A stretch of DNA of 64,000 nucleotides from Sipunculus nudus (GCA_026874595.1 CM049317.1:51851618-51915617); one strand, 5' to 3'. Counted from the first letter of the stretch, positions 23,888 to 36,215 are shown. Notes: generated by a model from the sequence alone, not told the origin. A program made the numbers and translations.

Positions 23888-26800
23888 GTTGGTGGCCTGT
23901 GGGGTCTCCTTCTCTGGCAAGTTTGATAATTCACAAAAAAAAAAACAAAAAAAAAAAAAGACAGATCCTCTGTCACGACACAAGTCAATATGCTTTACAT
24001 ATTAGACAATATAATCTTAGTGTGTTAAAGACTATTTAAGTGTACACTTAACATTTCATAATGTAAAGTTTCATAACATTAGGCTATAAATATGACAGCA
24101 TTGACATGTCAGAGTGGAGTATTTAAAAGCAGACAATGGATAATGGTAGCTAATGTTTAAGCTATTATCGTAGTGCCCATCATCAGGAAGTACAGCCTTG
24201 ATATGTCACCTTCATAACTTTGATGTTTACGTCAGCAGTAAACCTCGTGTAAAAAATCACCCTGACCTTTAATTGTAACAGTCTTGAGTGTAAAAGCAAA
24301 AAAAGTTACTCTAGCTCCACATCTCATTGAGTTTACTTTTAGAACACCCGCAGCAGGCCCGACCTTGTGAGCCAGGTAGACTTCCATTAAAACATGTTGC
24401 TAGTGGGGCGTTATGTAACATCGTGTGATTACAGAACCAGCTATTTCAGGCTCCTGGTGAAAGGTTTTTGTGATCATAAAGAGCTTACTGGGCTATATGG
24501 GTACCGGTATGTAACCCTGGTCCACCAGCTTCCCAGCAGAGCTGATGCTGTGGATGTCTGAGTATACAGCAGCTGGTATTCCCTCCTCAGCACTGTACAT
24601 TGATTGCCTCATCATGAAAAACATTAAATTTACAAATGCTGGTGAGAAAATACTAGTTTGTGCTGCTTGATAGTCCAATATTCAGCACATGCCAAAAAGG
24701 TAAATTTTACTGAACAGGATATTTTAAGTTTTCCTGTTGATCATACAATTATTAAAACCTTCCTCTTTAACAAAATGTCCACGTCACCCTTTTCATGGTG
24801 AGCTGTCTCTCCCAGGCATATACAAGATCATGCATATATATACACACGCATAGAAATGCAGCCGTTTTTTCACTCATGTACATACAGATATGCATATATG
24901 TGCACATGGAAATACAGCTTAATTCTAAAACAAATATTACGTATTGCACTTCATGTCAGCAAAGTAAAGACTCGCATGGAGGGATTATTCAGGAAATCCT
25001 GCAAGGCACAGGGCAAGGCGGTAATGGTCAGCAGGTGTGTGGTCTGATGACACTACAGTCATGGTCAAGTGGCCAGTAAGTGCTGGGTGGTCTGTATAGG
25101 GGGCTCTACTCACCATGTTTACCTGGCTGTATGTGGCGCATAAATTAATACTGATCATGAGAAGTGGGCATACCTTTGCTTTGCTGTGCCTGTACAAACA
25201 CATTTGGCAGGAGGGAAACAGACTGAATGGACAGGACCTGTGGCTAGCTAATAAATAAGCAATTACTAAACAGTGCTATATGAATTACAAGCTAAAAACA
25301 AGTATATAATATTCCAGAACTGCTATATTCATGGCACATCCACTTCAATACAGGCTACCGGTACTCTGGTTTGCAATGCAGATGTGTCGTTTGAAGCTTG
25401 TGATACAATCTGGACCATGAGTAGGATATATATTATCATCAAAAATTTTCATTTAATTTTTAACAACATGTCCTATGCTTCCGCTTAAATATATTATCTA
25501 GATATTTCATTCTGCATTTGGAGAGGGAATTCCATGAAAGGTTTCAGAAATGGTGGAATCAGGATTTTTTTTGCGTTCCAAGCTTCCCAGTTTTAAAATT
25601 GGGTATTTATGCTATAAAAAAGCAATATTCAGATGTTAAAACATGCTTTATTAATTTGAAAGTGAAGTTTATATCACAAAAAATAGATGTAATGGGGGAC
25701 ATTAATGTCCTTCAAACAGACTTGGTATTTTAATTGGTGGAGGCAGTGTTTCATGCTGATAATGTCACAGGAACATTAAATATAAGTTTCAGCCACCAGT
25801 GAATGTGGATGGCATTCATTTAATTTAATGTGCATAGTGGTAAAAAAAAATTGTCCTCTATTATTGGACAATGTTCCTTTAAAAAAATGTGTAATATATG
25901 AAGCCGGCACAAATGTTTCTCATGGGTAGACATATTTTAAATAAAGCTATGATATATCTACAGAATCCAGGCATTAGGTATATTACGGTAACAAAAATGA
26001 TGCACTAATACAGAAATGTCAGGCAGTCGGGCACCTAATAACAATACAACATGGCAGAAAGCCAGGAATATTAGGCAAATACTAGCAAATATAAACATGT
26101 GCCCCCCCCCCAAAAAAAATAAAATAAATAAATAAAAAAGTGAAATATGGCACACATTAGTTTTATATATAATATGAGGTCCATAGATATTACAACCAGC
26201 GATAATTGCTGAAAGGAACAGTGCATTATAAAATATAAATGTGACACATTTGTGTGGGAGAGTTATCACAATGAGCTGGATGCAAACATTGTACAGTCAG
26301 ACATACAGTGAATTAATTATTAAAGAATTAGTATGCTTTAAATGCACACCAGCTCAAGTTCTCAACACATAATTACAGGTGAAACCAAATTGTCCTGTAA
26401 TTTAAAGCTCTGAGCTTTAAATCTGATGCTAATATTAACTCAACTGCAACATATAATTATATTTTCTTCCTATGCCATGAATGTCACAGGAAAATGAGTA
26501 AAAAAATACTTACTTGTATGATTTAAAATATGTGTCATCATAGGTACTATTCATTTTCATCATGTTAATGCTAGAATGTGAAATATATGCTGTGTACATG
26601 TATATTCTTTTACCAGAAATAACTAGTGTGGATCTATGTTAAATTTCTGTACAACATGTCAGAAGTTTGTCCTCAGTGTTTTCATTGTGAGTTGTCACAA
26701 AGTTCAAATACATTAACTTGTTAATCTCTAGTGACTCTGAGACAAGTGCAGGAGTCCCAAAGCTAATTATTGAAGATGTTATATCAAGCCCAGTCTAGGG

Positions 26801-27465
26801 AGAGGCATTACCAGTGACAAAAAGAATGGGTTCTAGGAGGAACAAAACACAGGACTGCAGCCAATTCAGTTTCTGTGGACAGTTGTGCACATTACAAAAG
26901 AAAGTAAAATTGCTAAGGGATAAATTAAGTATTGTACTTCATTCCCTCCTTCAGCCTCTGGTAATGTGTACCACCCTTGTTTGTCTGTCTGTTTGTCCCC
27001 TCGGTCCCTCCAAACATTCTCAGTGAATTCAATTTAACCTCAGTGAATTATGTCTCCCCTTCCAGTTCCATGGGGATAGACTCATAGTGTTTGGTCTGTT
27101 GTCATCAGCGACAGCTGTGTCATTTCTTGTGAACATGATAACTTTATAACAAATTGGTATCTTTTCATTAAATTTGAAATTTGAATTGATTCTACCAAGA
27201 TCTTAGACCAGTTCCGAAACCAGTGACCTTGACCCTCATTTTTAAGGTTAGATCAGCAAAATAAATTAGAATTGTGAATCCCAGGAATTCTGTTGATGTG
27301 TTGCATGTTTTCCCATAGATTTGGTTATAGGGATAGGTGTAAAAACTCTTTAGGTGACAGATGTTCATAAAACCAGTGTAACGTGCCATGTATTGTATCA
27401 CCATGTAGTATCGTGACATCATGAACTTGCTCATGATACTACGTGGTCCTGTGTGACCGTAAACA
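23888..27465. other. Gene-free AT-rich DNA
   Basis: No gene is supported. A-rich tracts lie at 23935-23960 and 26110-26140, with a poly-C run at 26102-26110. TACCGGTA occurs at 24502 and 25356. ORFs at 24795-25079 and 25958-26269 have no recognisable domain. Confidence 0.45.
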
Positions 27466-27473
27466 GTGATGCT

Positions 27474-27710
27474 GGGGTCTTGATAATTACTGAAAAGTAC
27501 GGAAAAGTATACTGGTACCGAAAAGAATACGGAAAAGTACTGAAATGTGTCTTGAAAAGTACCCAAAAATTACATTTGGGACACTTTCTGGTATACTTTC
27601 AAGTAATTTTCAGTACATTTTTGTGTTATATTTGTATACTTTTTCTGCATTTTTCAGTATATTTTCTGAATAATTCAATTCGACACTTTTTTCGGTAATT
27701 ATCAAGACCT
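27474..27710. mobile_element. Short hAT-like MITE
   Basis: The left end GGGGTCTTGATAATTACTG is mirrored on the right (minus strand AGGTCTTGATAATTACCG). The octamer GTGATGCT flanks both sides (27466-27473, 27711-27718). The related copy at 57947 begins CAGGGTCTTGATAATTACTG, so the ends here have probably lost one or two bases. The interior repeats GAAAAGTAC on the left and its complement-like ACTTTT.CAGTA on the right. An 8-bp duplication and CAGGG ends support hAT. The ORFs overlapping it are chance. Confidence 0.8.
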
Positions 27711-27718
27711 GTGATGCT

Positions 27719-28481
27719 AGTTATCCTGATGATCTGGTACATGTACATTCAGCCTGACAGGTTGTTTTTGTCAGGGATTCTGATCATACAGATCAATAAC
27801 ACCAGGCTGTTCTGGGCTGTTTTTATCTCACGGTGATGAGGCTGCAGAGGACATTGGCCTGGAAAGGTACCCAGTATAACAGCCTGTACTCTGTCACTGT
27901 TTATTTAAGAAACCCCTCATCTATTACAGGATGATTCTGTGTTTTTGCTGTCAGTCTGCTCAGTCACTGTGTGTATGTTATGACAACAGTGTCACGTTCA
28001 TTCAATGAATGGTAGAAGTCAAACTAATATTCAGGCAGTGGATATATGTCATAGGTGCTTTTAACAAGCCAAGTGACATAATTTTATGTCTCTTTTAGAG
28101 CACTGCTTTGTGTGCAGAATTGATTCCTTTTATATCCAAATCTGTTTCTGGGAAATCATGTGACATTCTTAGCTTCATTTCTATGGCTTTTTTGCACAAA
28201 TATAAAACTTAAGTTAATACCCCTCTGCAAGATATTAATTGCTTTCATAATGCCTTTTTACAGAAATTGTTTGATTAAATTAGACAGGGCATGACAGAGG
28301 ATAGGAATATGAGAAGTGACCTGCAGTTATTTTAAATATATTTCTGCAAGTGGAGGTGCCACCATCAAGCTATCTATGTTTCCTTAATATTAGACTTGAG
28401 AAGAAAATGTTGCAGTAAAACTACAGATGAACACATGCTAATATGACACTGAAAGCTGCAGTTCTAGTTGATCAGTATATA
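27719..28481. other. Gene-free DNA
   Basis: No repeat or gene is recognised. One TACATGTA site lies at 27738. Confidence 0.5.
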
Positions 28482-29926
28482 TGTCACAGGACAAACTCCG
28501 ATCCAGTAGAATCGTCCATCTTACTTGGACAAAGTCCGATCAGACCTTCTACTAGGAGAAACTCCGATCAGACTTTCTACTAGTAGGATCGGCGATTCTA
28601 CTAGGACAAACTCCAATCAACCAGTCCACAACATAATTAGACTTTCTACTAGTAGAATCTGCGATTCTACTAGGACAAACTCCGATCGTGGTCTCTACTA
28701 GGACAAACTCCAATCATATATAAATGTACTAGTTGGATCAGAGCTTCTACTAGGACAAACTCCGATTGTAGTCTCTACTAGGACAAACTTACCATAATGG
28801 TCTAATTTCTGAAACCTGAGATTATGGATAAATTAAACACAGTAATATGGTAACCAAATGTTTTATTTATGATTATACACAATATGACTTTCTAAAACAC
28901 TAGAGTATATCATGATTGTTTTATACAATATACAGGACAACGGTGGTTTATTTGGTTTTTAATGTGGGGTTAAACACTGGTATATTGTAATGGTTGACAT
29001 GTTACTTTTTTTTGTAAAACCATTATATTTATTCATTGTTTTATGTACTATACTTCTAGAATTCTTGTTATTACGCTGTATTGTATATGATTGCTCCTTA
29101 TAGTGTACAGGGGAAATAAATATCGGTCATCTGTATGTACTGGTATAAAGTAAGTTTGTGTATAAAGTTAGAAAATTAAAACTAATGATGGTGATATTTA
29201 TAAATATAAATAATAGAGTATCTACAATTCAAGGTGTATGAGACAGCTAGGCATCAACCTATTAATTGTCAATATGATCAGCTAAGCCTTCATTGTTTTG
29301 AGATCTAAGGACTTAAGTTTGTACAGGTATGTTCAGTGAACCAAGCTATGCAGAGTATACAACCATTTTTTTCAGATCTAAGGACTTGAGTTTGTACAAG
29401 TATGTTCAATAAACCAAGCTAGGCAGAGTATACAATCAGTTTGATTTTTAGAGATCTTAGGACGATTATATATAATCATAGGATAATGTGTTTTATCATA
29501 TGTGCTTGTATTTATTTTTCTTTATTTTTTTCAAATACATTAATAAAACATTTGGTTAAAATATTACTGTGTTTTATTCATTTTTAATTTCAGGTTTCAG
29601 AAATTAGGTAAATTATGGTAAGTTTCTCCATGTAGAGACTACAATCGGAGTTTGTCCAAGTAGAGACTACGATCAGAGTTTGTCCCAGTGGGGACTATGA
29701 TCCGAGTTTGTCCTAGTAGAATCTACTAGTAGAAAGTCTAATTATGTTGTGGTTTCTGGTTGATCGGAGTTTGTCCTAGTAGAGGCTATGATCAGAGTTT
29801 GTCCTAGTAGAATCGCAGATCCTACTAGTAGAAAGTCTGATCGGAGTTTCTCCTAGTAGAAAGTCAGATCGGACTTTGTCCTAGTAGGATCGACGATTCT
29901 ACTGGATCGGAGTTTGTCCTGTGACA
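28482..29926. mobile_element. Intact TE with ~390-bp inverted ends and subterminal motif arrays
   Basis: The left end TGTCACAGGACAAACTCCGA is inverted at the right end, and both are flanked by TA. The inverted ends extend about 390 bp (28482-28868 against 29541-29926). Each holds many copies of GTTTGTCCTAGTAGA or its complement, in the inverse orientation at the left and direct at the right. The interior (28996-29540) is AT-rich with no transposase ORF and a 73-bp tandem duplication (29301-29438). The solo copy at 8532-9075 matches the left end. Superfamily unknown. Dense subterminal motifs suggest multiple binding sites for a transposase supplied in trans; this is inference. Confidence 0.85.
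29301..29438. repeat. 73-bp tandem duplication inside the TE
   Basis: AGATCTAAGGACTT starts each copy (29301 and 29374), and each runs to AGAGTATACAA. The copies differ at a handful of sites. Confidence 0.88.
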
Positions 29927-29928
29927 TA

Positions 29929-30459
29929 CATAATCTTCAATTATTTTTATTATTAATTCTTTGTATAATATTTAGGGCTGTCCTTAACCAGCACAGCCCA
30001 GAAGTGACACTCTGTGTGTAGAAGGTTAATCTTAGAGATTCCTGAGAGAAGTCTTGCTGAGACAGATAAAGCAGGTTTCCTGAGGGGTGTTTCCCAAGTG
30101 GGTGTGTAGTCATCGAGATAAGTGTCCGTACATGTGATAAACATTGTCCCAAGCCTGGGTCAGTTAAATTACTAGCTAATCCTCCCACAAAGTCACTAAT
30201 AGCATTTGTGAACATGCAAGGTGGCAAGGGGGTCAGGGTGCAAGGTCAGACAAATATAGTATTATTGTTGTCAAGTGGTTCAGCTGCTTATAATCTATGT
30301 AATAATGTTTGATAGGAACATGTCCCATGAGAGATTACTGATTTGTGGCAGTAAGAAGCAGTGTAATGTTTGATAAACTTATTAGGGTGCAGACAGCAAT
30401 ACTTGTTACCAAATGTGAAGGTTCATTTTGTCATGCTCAGCAATTTTTTATTATAAGGG
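29929..30459. other. Gene-free DNA
   Basis: Nothing recognisable. Minus-strand ORFs at 29937-30227 are short and domainless. Confidence 0.5.
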
Positions 30460-30680
30460 GCCTAGACAGGCATTGGTAAAAACATCCGTCTTCTCTGCTG
30501 GGGACACATATTTGATCCCCGACTTTGATACAAGGTGGGTGGTTTTCTCTAGGCCCTCCAGTTTCTTCCACCCCAACAGACTACCAAATACCATGATCTT
30601 AGCCATGGAGAGAGTGTCTCCTTTTAGTTTATAAGTAGTTGTGCAGTCCATATAAAATAAATAGATTAAAAAAATGAAAA
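30460..30680 (+). mobile_element. tRNA-derived SINE (plus strand)
   Basis: An A-box-like CATTGGTAAAAACATCCG is followed by a B-box-like TATTTGATCCCC (about 30510), then the body GGTGGTTTTCTCTAGGCCC..AGTTTCTTCCACCCC (30538-30578) shared with the SINE at 11603-11772. It ends in an A-rich tail near 30655-30680. This is the better preserved of the two copies. The 68-codon ORF over it is a shadow. Confidence 0.7.
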
Positions 30681-33028
30681 CCCAAGGTTATTGCTGTTAG
30701 GTTGGTTGTATGTCTCAGTGTGTATACATGATAAAATATATGTGTTTATATCTGTGTGTTTGTCAACACAGATCTTTAATTCTGAAGGTACAACACTTTT
30801 CCACTTAAAAGTTTTGCGTAAAGTAGATCTCAACAATATCTCAGTCTCTCAAAGATTGTCCAGATTCTGAATCCATTTTCTTGAATTCATTGTTTGAAGT
30901 TGAATAATTTAATTTTCCATTATAGTTCATTCTTCATTCTGTAGATGGCAGCAAGCGATGACCCAGAGTCTGACTCTCTATCTAATAGTAAAAAGAAAGG
31001 GATAGGGAGTGTTAAAATTGAACAAATACTGTGATGACTCTTATGCATTACATGTGTGATTGACTATTGGCTTACAATGAAGTGAATTGAAAACCTTATT
31101 CAACATGGTACTGAATACATTTTTTTTCTTGTGCAGTATGAAGACAAATTACTTCGAATACTGTTTTTGTATTCAGTATTTTACATGCCTTTAGTATGGA
31201 AACTACTTAATGTATTTATAGAAAGTGTGAACCTTGACGCAAAAACCCGGGCAGAACATTGAGAGATATCTGATTCTGTTATATCGATTAAGTGAGTCTT
31301 ATATATATACAGTGTTTACACAAGTTACCAGAATAAGGGTACATTACCTAGGAGAAATCAGAAGGGGTCACAAAAGCCTAGACTGTTAGATTTATAACCC
31401 AACAATGCAAATTATAGATCTGGGAGGGGAATTTATAGCATACCAATGGGATTTATTGGTTGCCACCAAGGGGAGTGATGTAATATTAACAAACATTACA
31501 ACTATATATCACTGTGAAATAAATGTTTCCTCAGGTATTTATTTCTGTGGTTGATTAACAAACAAATTCTGCAATGTGTTTATTGTTAAAAAAATATATA
31601 TTAATTGGCAGATGAGATTCTATAGTATTTCATGAACTGATTTTCCCCAGTTATTTTTGCCCTAAAATGTGCACCCATCGACATTTTACATATGGTCCTG
31701 TAACTCCGTAGCTTTAATTTTACATATATAATACTGTAATATAAATATTAATTATTGCTAGAAAAAACACTGAAGGCAACACATGTCTGCTACTGATTGC
31801 AGTATTAACATCTGAGGTTTTATCCATTCGTACTAATAAATGCTAATATATGCTGTCAAGGATGGTATTGTTTTAATATCATAAGCCATTGTTTTTCAAT
31901 TGATACAGAACAATCACTTGTTCCAAAGGATGCTTCATATAATAGGTTATATTTAGATAAGGTACAAGGGACCAACATGTAAAACAGTATCATGTATTGT
32001 TCTGTAATTGTACAGTTAACCATGGAACAATTAAAAGGAAGTGTATAAAAAGACTATAACAAAATTAACATAAACATTTGTGCCAGTTTTCGTCACACCA
32101 TTTTTGTGTGTGGTGATTTGCATATGAATACTCCACCAAACAAACCATGAATGGGCTATTTTTCATTCAGTGCTGTGGGAATTCACAGTTTTTACCACAA
32201 CATGTCAGAGGTGTTGAAATGTACCACACAATTATGTCTGGAATGAAAAGAATGCCGGGGGTATATTTATCTCTGGCTATCTGCTTGCATCATCATTACA
32301 ATTGACAGTTATCATGTACCTAAGGTATGCATGTCAGCTACAGGAAGCTGTCCGGCACATTGTTTGTAAATTACCATAACCTGCCCAAGGACAAGAAGAC
32401 ACTGCTGAATGAAAGAATTTCTATGCACAGTTATTATTTATGAAGTGCAATCTGGTATATATCTTGAGTTGTAATGATATTTTATCTCACAATGTGATCT
32501 TTATCATGATCATTTGCTCAGATTATGTATTACAATAATATTTATGTTTAAGGTATAAATTAAATTCAGAGCCCATTTTCTTGGATATTTATATCAATAT
32601 ATATTTATTTTAAACAAGAAAAACTCATAATATTTATTTCATAATAAGAATAACATTAATTTCCAAATAATAAGTAAATCAGATTTGTGCCATTCAGAAG
32701 AGGATTATTAATGTCTTACTTATAAAGTTTCACCTTACTTGCCTTGTATCATGTTGATAGGCTGTGATAATGGTAGCAAAATGTTTTTCCATGGTATGAT
32801 ATTGATAAAATATCATCAGTGTAAATGTGCACCAGTGTATCGTACAACTTGCACATATATCAGTATATTTAATTTTGTTCATAAACATTTAATGGATATT
32901 TTTATTTAAAATTTATTACACATAAGTAACTGGTTCTTGTGATTGAAAAATAAAAATGAACCCCACGATTATATCATTACAAGTTACTGGGCCAGGCTGG
33001 CAGTGGGATTTCTTAGTGTATCAATCTG
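30681..33028. other. Gene-free AT-rich DNA
   Basis: Apart from the tentative frame at 30945, nothing is supported. It is strongly AT-rich, especially 32400-32950. Confidence 0.5.
30945..31034 (+). CDS. Very tentative 29-codon reading frame behind an acceptor-like site
   Basis: A pyrimidine-rich stretch ending TTCTGTAG directly precedes an ATG. The frame reads MAASDDPESDSLSNSKKK then GIGSVKIEQIL and stops. The acidic/serine/lysine composition looks more protein-like than the AT-rich surroundings, so it could be a start or terminal exon of an unseen gene. There is no strong donor and no domain. The same bases (TCTGTAGATGGCAG) also resemble a CTCF-type motif, an equally plausible explanation for the complexity. 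Confidence 0.15.
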   Translation: MAASDDPESDSLSNSKKKGIGSVKIEQIL

Positions 33029-33093
33029 CCAACAGATGGCAGCACAAATTGCTTGTATGCAGATTAGTTTCTGGGTTGACCACTAGGGGGCAG
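33029..33093 (+). promoter_or_regulatory. Paired CTCF-like motifs, same orientation
   Basis: CCAACAGATGGCAG (33029-33042) matches 13 of 14 positions of CCASYAGRKGGCRG, and CCACTAGGGGGCAG (33080-33093) matches all 14. Starts are 51 bp apart on the same strand and the intervening sequence is not duplicated. By base composition an exact match is expected about 0.01 times in this window on both strands, so the pair is unlikely to be chance. CTCF zinc fingers and motif are conserved across bilaterians (established); insulator function here is inference. Confidence 0.55.
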
Positions 33094-35426
33094 GCCTATC
33101 TCCATGTCAGGATGTTCATTGCCCTGTACCATGATGAGTAAAAGTGAATCACCATGGTTACTAAGGTAGCGTCAGGTCATTAGATGGTTTACTCATCAGG
33201 CTGATGAATCAGAAGGTGTAAAATCTGACAACTTGATCCATATTTATAAACACTGCAGTAGGTCCTTCAGCGGGTAAATGTTGTATTTACCAAGTACCAA
33301 TTAACCTATAATGATGAAACATGCAGGAAATATTGAAGGCAGATTATTTCAGTTTTGCAGAAGCTCCTTTCCCTCATTGTCCTTGAAACATGAATTTTAG
33401 AGTGATAAGTCCGTTTCATGCCCTTTGATAACTGCAGTTTATAAAAAGAAAGTATACATAGTATTTAAATGCTATCACTATCTTGTTTAGATCAGTAATT
33501 CATTGGGCTTATAAATATATATTCTAAAAATAAAGTTTTTCAGACAAACATGGTTTTCTGTATGAGGGGCTGTTGTCATGTACATGACGAATAATGAAAA
33601 CTGTCCTGCTCTTCAGAACATCTTATTGGTGCATTTGTCTTGGTCAGGGTTGGTTTTCTACCAGGCAGAAAACATGTGTATAAAGAAAATGGCACAAGAA
33701 TCTTGGTGCAATTTTCTTGTTATGCATGTTTTCTGCTTTTTCATCAAACATTAGCAGATGAACTTGGCAAACCAATGCACACTTACAGTAAATATCACCC
33801 CCTTTTCCTACAATATTCACAGTTTTAGTTGTAAATAGTTTTTAAAATGAAAACACTGAAATAATTGAAACAAATAAATGATTCAGGAATCGTGAATTTA
33901 TGACAAGTTGATTTCATGGATTGCTAAACTCTTAATATTCTCTGTTGAGTGATCTTCAGATGTAAGTTATATACCATGTATATCATTGCTGTAGCATTTT
34001 CATTCACATTGTCCAGTCCAGGTTAATATATGGAAAAATAATGTTTTTGGGATTGGAACATTGTTGTGGCAGATGAGTCTCGTCTTTTGTGGGTACAGGA
34101 AGACAGAGTTGGTGTAAAGAAATTGATGTCAGATAGACACACTCTCTGGTAGTTGTCTTAGACATTTGGAGCCTGAAAGTCTCAAATACAGACAACTGTC
34201 CTACGCTAGAGATTTTTCATCTCTGTAGATTTGTCTCCCAGAAGACTGTCGTTACAGCAGAGGAGTAGACTAATTAGATTTCAGCCATAATGGGAGAGTG
34301 GTGTAATTGCACCGAAGATTAATGGTATTGCTGTAGGTTGGTTTAATTGGCTTGTGGTGAAGCCGAGCCTAATGTCAGGTGTGCCAGTTTCTGTCGCGAT
34401 GATTGTGAACAACATCTGACCGTGAAGAAATACCATCTTGATCTGACATTGGTCGTGCTATGGAACAATTTTTATTTGTGATGAAGATTTTGAGATGGTG
34501 TCTCATTTCAAAGCTGACAAGCCACGATTTATTTGGTACCAGCTTTAGAAAATTGATTAAATTTTCAGAAAATGCTAAGTGTTTGAACTAAATAACTTTT
34601 GTGTTTTAAGCCATAACCTTTCTAAGTGTGTATGCAGTTCTTGAAATTTAGCACAAAACTATGTACATACATATTTTTGTATATTCTCTCTATGTATATT
34701 GTCATCAATATGTGATAAACACACTGGATGTAGCACTGCTCAAAATAGCAAAAGATATTAATGTATTCACAGCAACTGTTTCTCAGAGGTCCCTAGAAGT
34801 CCCAGGCTATGTTAAAACAGGTCACATTAGGCAAATATATAAATCAGTGCACGTTCTGTTTTCATCAAACTTTATATGAACCAAGTGCAACAGAAGAAAT
34901 AGATATCTATAAATAGTTACAGGGTGAACTGCTGAGGGACTATAAACTAGAAGCTGCTATTTCTGTAATGAGTACATTGAATGAAATTATGCATCATTGA
35001 TGCAACGGGCTACTGCCGCAGTGGGCTAGAAAGTAGCAGGTATTATTCCGAGGCCATTGTTAAAGAGGGTCATATTGTCTGTTGGACAGCGTACCAGATG
35101 GGTGCCCCATGAATTATAAGGAAAGTAATAAAATGAATGCCAAGGAAAATAGCCGTGAAAAGGTCAGTAGAAGTGGGTCAGGCCTTGTATAAAATTCACT
35201 CGTCCTTTTACTGGGTCCTGTCCATTACAGAAATTGAGTCTCTGTGGTGCTCCCTATGTTTATAGTTATTATACTGAAAAGCCCTATGTGTCGTTTTGAA
35301 TGTTAAAAAGGGGTTTATAAATATAGCTATTTAGGATTAATGTTAGGTGGTACAAAAGCTGAACTTATTTTAATTATGATTTATTGATATTAAGATATAA
35401 GCAGGTGAAAACTTCTTTTTTTATTA
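33094..35426. other. Gene-free DNA with a high-complexity block
   Basis: No gene is supported. The block 34180-34520 is less AT-rich than its flanks and contains several homeodomain-type cores: CTAATTAG (34269), GTAATTG (34304), TTAATGG (34319), TTTAATTGG (34342). It is a candidate regulatory element; conservation was not tested. Confidence 0.4.
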
Positions 35427-36215
35427 TATGCCCGTCATAGACGGGACGTATTATGGTACACCCACCGTCAGCCTGTTAACTTTTAGTGTTCCCTCGATAA
35501 CTTATTGGGGTTTTGATGGATTTATGCAACTCAATTATGAGCAACTTCCACCCAAATTTAATAAGGTCAAGGGACACTCAGCTACTTTGTTGTGTCGCTG
35601 CGATAACTTATGAAGAATATGAAGGATTTTGATAAAACCCATCAGAAATGATTATAAAATATCTCGCCTAAGTTTTTAATCCAGCAAAATCCATACATAT
35701 TTCATGAGGTCGGGGGTCATTGCACTTTGCTGGCACCGTGGTGACTTAACAAAAATCATATGTATTTTCATGAAACTCATTATACATATTTACCAAAAGA
35801 GTTTACCTGAATTACATATTCAGCAAAGTCACTCATATTTAATGAGGTCAAAGGTCACAAAATATGCAACTATTTGGGGTGCTCTTGTAATTTTTAATTT
35901 TTATACCCCTGTCTTATGACGGGAGTATTGTGGTATACCAACTGTCCTTCCGAACATTAACTTTTAGTGTGGCTGGGATAACTTACCAGGGCTTTGATGT
36001 ATTTTAGTGAAACTCACCATAAGTACTTACCAGCAGATTATCTCGCTCAAGTATGATTATGGGCAACATCCATGTATATCTAATAAAGTCACAGGTCACT
36101 CGGCTACTTTGTTGTGTCGCTGCGATATCTTATGAAGAATATGAAGGATTTTGATAAACCCATCAGAAATGTTAATCAATAAAATATCTTGTCTAAGTTC
36201 CAGTTCCAGCAAAAT
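35427..36215 (+). mobile_element. Helentron-like family 3, two head-to-tail partial copies
   Basis: Copy one starts with a hairpin CCCGTC-ATA-GACGGG (35431-35445) then GTATTATGGTACACC. Copy two starts at 35901 with CCCCTGTC-TTAT-GACGGG then GTATTGTGGTATACC. Both continue with ATAACTTA, GTTGTGTCGCTGCGATA, TGAAGAATATGAAGGATTTTG and CCAGCAAAATCCAT. The 5' hairpin plus following GTATTRTGGTA resembles families 1 and 2 in style. I cannot find a 3' hairpin with CTAG, so the copies look 3'-truncated. Copy one carries a perfect DR1 (AGGTCA A AGGTCA) at 35845-35857. A decayed relative lies at 18815-19160. Confidence 0.7.
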
